Shown here: positions 61,725 through 64,000 of the stretch, in pieces
Layout of the letters: every line of letters starts with the position of its first letter
Position numbering within the stretch: position 1 is the first letter of the stretch
DNA from: Occultella gossypii
Lineage (GTDB): Bacteria; Actinomycetota; Actinomycetes; Actinomycetales; Beutenbergiaceae
Assembly (NCBI RefSeq): GCF_019947135.1
Contig: NZ_JAGSHT010000010.1
Coordinates: forward strand, 372,001-436,000
Direction: 5' to 3'
DNA: 64,000 bases
The notes under the pieces: model-generated
What the model was told of the DNA's origin: nothing
Databases searched by the model: none
The model's input: only the letters and a program-made list of their open reading frames with translations
Program-made: the position numbers and the translations under genes

Positions 61725-63938
61725 CTAGCCAAGGGCCGGGGACGCGGATTCCTCACGGAGGCCGAATCGGCGGAAGACCGGCGTGAGGAACGCAGGCGCC
61801 CACCAGTTGGCGTCTCCGGCGAGGCGCATGAGGGCGGGGACGAGAATGCCGCGAATGACGGTCGCGTCGACGACGATCGCGACGGCGACACCGATGCCGA
61901 TCATCTGCAGGTACATGACCGACCCGGTCGCGTAGACGCCGAACGAGACTGCGAGGGTGACGGCCGCCGCGGTGATGAGCGGGGCGCTGCGCTGCAGGCC
62001 CGCGAGCACGGCACGGTCGTTGTCCCCCGTGCGTTCGTACTCCTCCCGGATGCGGGACACCATGAACACCTCGTAGTCCATCGAGAGCCCGTAGACGACG
62101 CAGAACATCAGGATCGGGAAGGCCGGGTCGAGGGTGCCGATCGGCGTGAAGCCGATCACGTCCGCGAGGAAGCCGTTCTGGAACACCGCGGTCAGCACGC
62201 CGAACATCACCCCGACGCTGAGCAGGTTCAGCACCGTGGCCTTGAGCGGGATCAGCAGGCTTCCGGTGAGGAGGAACAGCAGCACGAAGGTGACGAGCAG
62301 GATGAGGCCGGCGATGAGCGGAAGCCGCTCCAGCAGAGCTTCCCGGAAGTCGACGAGCTGGGCCGGGTAGCCGCCCACCAGGACCTGTTCGAACGGGCTC
62401 CCCAACGAGCGCACCTCGCCGACGATCCGATCCGCGTCGTCGTCGAGATCGGCGCGCACCGGAACCGCCTCGAGACGCTGCCGGTGCCCGGACTCGAGCC
62501 GTTCGTCACCGTCCCCGACCCTGGTCCCATCGACGTAGACGCCGACCGCGGAGTTCACCTGGGCGACCCCGTCGATACGGGACATCTCGGCGGCATAGAC
62601 CTCCACCTCTGCGTCCGCGGGTGCCCCGGCACCGGTCTGGACCACCTGGAGCGCATCGTTGGCCTCGGCACCGAAGTCGGCACGCAACTGCTCATAGGTG
62701 GCGCGCACCGAGGATCCCTGAGCGAGCACTCGATCGTCGGGGACGCCGATCTGTACGCCGAGGGCGGGAGCGGCCAGGGCGAGCAGCGCGAGCAGGGCTA
62801 CCCCGCCCCAGATCACCGGTCGGCGCATGACCCGCTGACCGAGCCGGTACCAGCGGCCCTGCTCGATCGGCATCTGCGCGGGGACCGTGACACCCCTGCG
62901 CGTCATCCGTTCACCCAGGACCGCGAGCGCAGCGGGGAGGATGACGAGCGCCCCGACGGCGGCCGTGATCACGGTGAGCACGCCGGCGAAGGCGAAGGAG
63001 CGCAGGAACGGGAACGGCAGCGCGAGTAGGACCGCGACCGAGGCGGCCACCGTCAGTCCGCTGAAGACCACCGTGCGGCCGGCCGTGTTGAGCGTCTCCC
63101 GCAGGGCCAGGCGGACGGTCGCACCTCGGGCGAGCGCCTCACGGAACCGGGAGATCACGAACATGCTGTAGTCCACCCCGAGCCCGATGCCCATGACGAG
63201 CACGATGTTGGAGGCGAAGCTCGCGATCTCGACCACGGCGGTGAGCGCCCGCAGCCCGGCCAGCGTCGCGATCACCGAGAACAGGCCCACACCGAGTGTG
63301 AGCAGCGCCGAACTGACGCGTCGGTAGATGAGCACGAGCAGGACGAGCATGAGCGGGATGATGATGAGCTCCGCCCGCACGAAGTCCTGCGTGGCCTGGG
63401 CGCTGATCTGCGTCGAGGCCGCCTCCGAGCCCGCCACCTGCACGGTGATCGCCGCGTCCTGGCGGGTGTAGTCCGGGATGTACTCGGCGATGGCCGCACG
63501 AGCGTGGGTCGCATCACCGGTCACGTGGGCGAGCACCAGAGCCGAGGCGCCGTCGTCGCTGCGTAACGTGGCATCGCCACCCAGCGACCAGTACGACCAC
63601 ACATCGCCCACGGCGTCCTCGCGGGACAACTCGTCGGCGACGACCGTCGCGGACTCCACCACGGCCGCATCGTCGACGTCGCCGTCCACGGCCGTGATCA
63701 GGAGGATCAGGTTGGAGTTGCCGGTGGCGAACTCCTCCCGCAGCACCTCCTGCGCTGCGACTGACTCACTCCCGGCCGCCTCCCAGCGATTCAGCACGAA
63801 CGATGACAGTGCGCCGGCGGCGACCGCGACGAGTCCGGTGAGCACGACGAGCGCGCCGATCAGCACCGGCCAGCGGCGGCGATAGGTCACCTCGCCGAGG
63901 CGTTCGAGGACGGTGTCGGACGGCGGTGCCACGGTCAC
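61725..63938 (-). CDS. MMPL/RND-family membrane transporter
   Basis: 737 residues with the RND layout of two repeats, each with one helix, a large extracytoplasmic loop and five helices. Repeat 1 has ..IGLGVDYSMFVISRFREALARG and repeat 2 has YGLSMDYEVFMVSRIREEY, the GxxxDY and RxRE signature of mycobacterial-type MMPL proteins that export lipids or drugs. GTG at 63938 has TGGAGA upstream and overlaps the stop of the preceding gene as GTGA. Convergent with ABC-F, 10-nt gap. Confidence 0.93.
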   Translation of the reverse strand: MTVAPPSDTVLERLGEVTYRRRWPVLIGALVVLTGLVAVAAGALSSFVLNRWEAAGSESVAAQEVLREEFATGNSNLILLITAVDGDVDDAAVVESATVVADELSREDAVGDVWSYWSLGGDATLRSDDGASALVLAHVTGDATHARAAIAEYIPDYTRQDAAITVQVAGSEAASTQISAQATQDFVRAELIIIPLMLVLLVLIYRRVSSALLTLGVGLFSVIATLAGLRALTAVVEIASFASNIVLVMGIGLGVDYSMFVISRFREALARGATVRLALRETLNTAGRTVVFSGLTVAASVAVLLALPFPFLRSFAFAGVLTVITAAVGALVILPAALAVLGERMTRRGVTVPAQMPIEQGRWYRLGQRVMRRPVIWGGVALLALLALAAPALGVQIGVPDDRVLAQGSSVRATYEQLRADFGAEANDALQVVQTGAGAPADAEVEVYAAEMSRIDGVAQVNSAVGVYVDGTRVGDGDERLESGHRQRLEAVPVRADLDDDADRIVGEVRSLGSPFEQVLVGGYPAQLVDFREALLERLPLIAGLILLVTFVLLFLLTGSLLIPLKATVLNLLSVGVMFGVLTAVFQNGFLADVIGFTPIGTLDPAFPILMFCVVYGLSMDYEVFMVSRIREEYERTGDNDRAVLAGLQRSAPLITAAAVTLAVSFGVYATGSVMYLQMIGIGVAVAIVVDATVIRGILVPALMRLAGDANWWAPAFLTPVFRRFGLREESASPALG

Positions 63939-64000
63939 GGGGTCTCCAGTGGTCTCTGGGCGGCGCTCGGGCAGACGATGCCGGCGTCCAGCCCTGCTAA
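63935..64000 (-). CDS. C-terminal end of an unidentified gene, cut by the window edge
   Basis: An open frame enters from the right edge and ends at TGA 63935, overlapping the MMPL start by GTGA. The 21 visible residues end AAQRPLETP. The position fits a co-transcribed regulator (MarR or TetR often precedes MMPL genes), but too little is visible to name it. Confidence 0.45.
   Translation of the reverse strand, partial: LAGLDAGIVCPSAAQRPLETP

Overview
The window is chromosomal DNA of a very high-G+C actinobacterium. GTG and TTG starts, ATGA/GTGA stop-start overlaps, Mfd with a CarD-like domain, FtsB-DUF501-Ppx near enolase, an NrtR-nadABC-cysteine desulfurase operon, and pth-rplY-prs-glmU-tRNA-Gln in a row all fit Micrococcales. 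A relative of Beutenbergia, Ruania, Georgenia or Cellulomonas is a guess from gene order and protein style, not a test. I see no prophage, intact insertion sequence, CRISPR array or rRNA.

Layout. 1-4038 (minus): a YbaK-type deacylase, a family 5 uracil-DNA glycosylase and a cut type II NADH dehydrogenase form a tight operon, next to a DUF222/HNH endonuclease-like gene. 4337-9730: a fused E1 alpha/beta 2-oxo acid dehydrogenase plus its E2, divergent from a VOC-GntR-methyltransferase operon; two related palindromic sites lie in the shared promoter. 9741-14462: a complete branched-chain-amino-acid-type ABC importer. 14806-22482: an MFS transporter, a MerR/old-yellow-enzyme pair, and an operon of beta-hydroxyacid dehydrogenase, M24 creatinase/prolidase-fold protein, semialdehyde dehydrogenase and LacI regulator. 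Near-identical LacI-type operators sit before the importer, the MFS gene and the dehydrogenase operon, so one regulator probably controls uptake and breakdown of one unidentified compound. This is the best candidate for an undescribed system here.

22483-29884 holds core genes (ppx, DUF501, ftsB, eno, mazG, a SurA-like lipoprotein), interrupted by a regulator/membrane-protein pair and a divergent 62-residue membrane protein. 30026-32221 holds an azoreductase-like flavoprotein with a divergent HxlR regulator and three helically phased operator repeats, then a nucleoside hydrolase whose 3' end is partly duplicated on the far side of that pair. 32352-37923 is the NAD operon nrtR-nadA-nadB-nadC-cysteine desulfurase, followed by a VapC toxin remnant and a deazaflavin-type oxidoreductase.

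38777-43953 is a sugar-uptake locus: LacI regulator, a perfect 20-bp palindrome, binding protein, two permeases and a DapA-family aldolase, with no ATPase gene. 44086-56216 is housekeeping: mfd, an LCP cell-wall ligase, a small antisense-overlapping gene, a permease-like membrane protein with a repeat tail, pth, rplY, a SIMPL protein, prs, glmU and tRNA-Gln. 56322-64000 holds a TetR regulator, an ABC exporter, a MarR regulator with a palindromic operator, an ABC-F ATPase, an MMPL transporter and the tail of a further gene.
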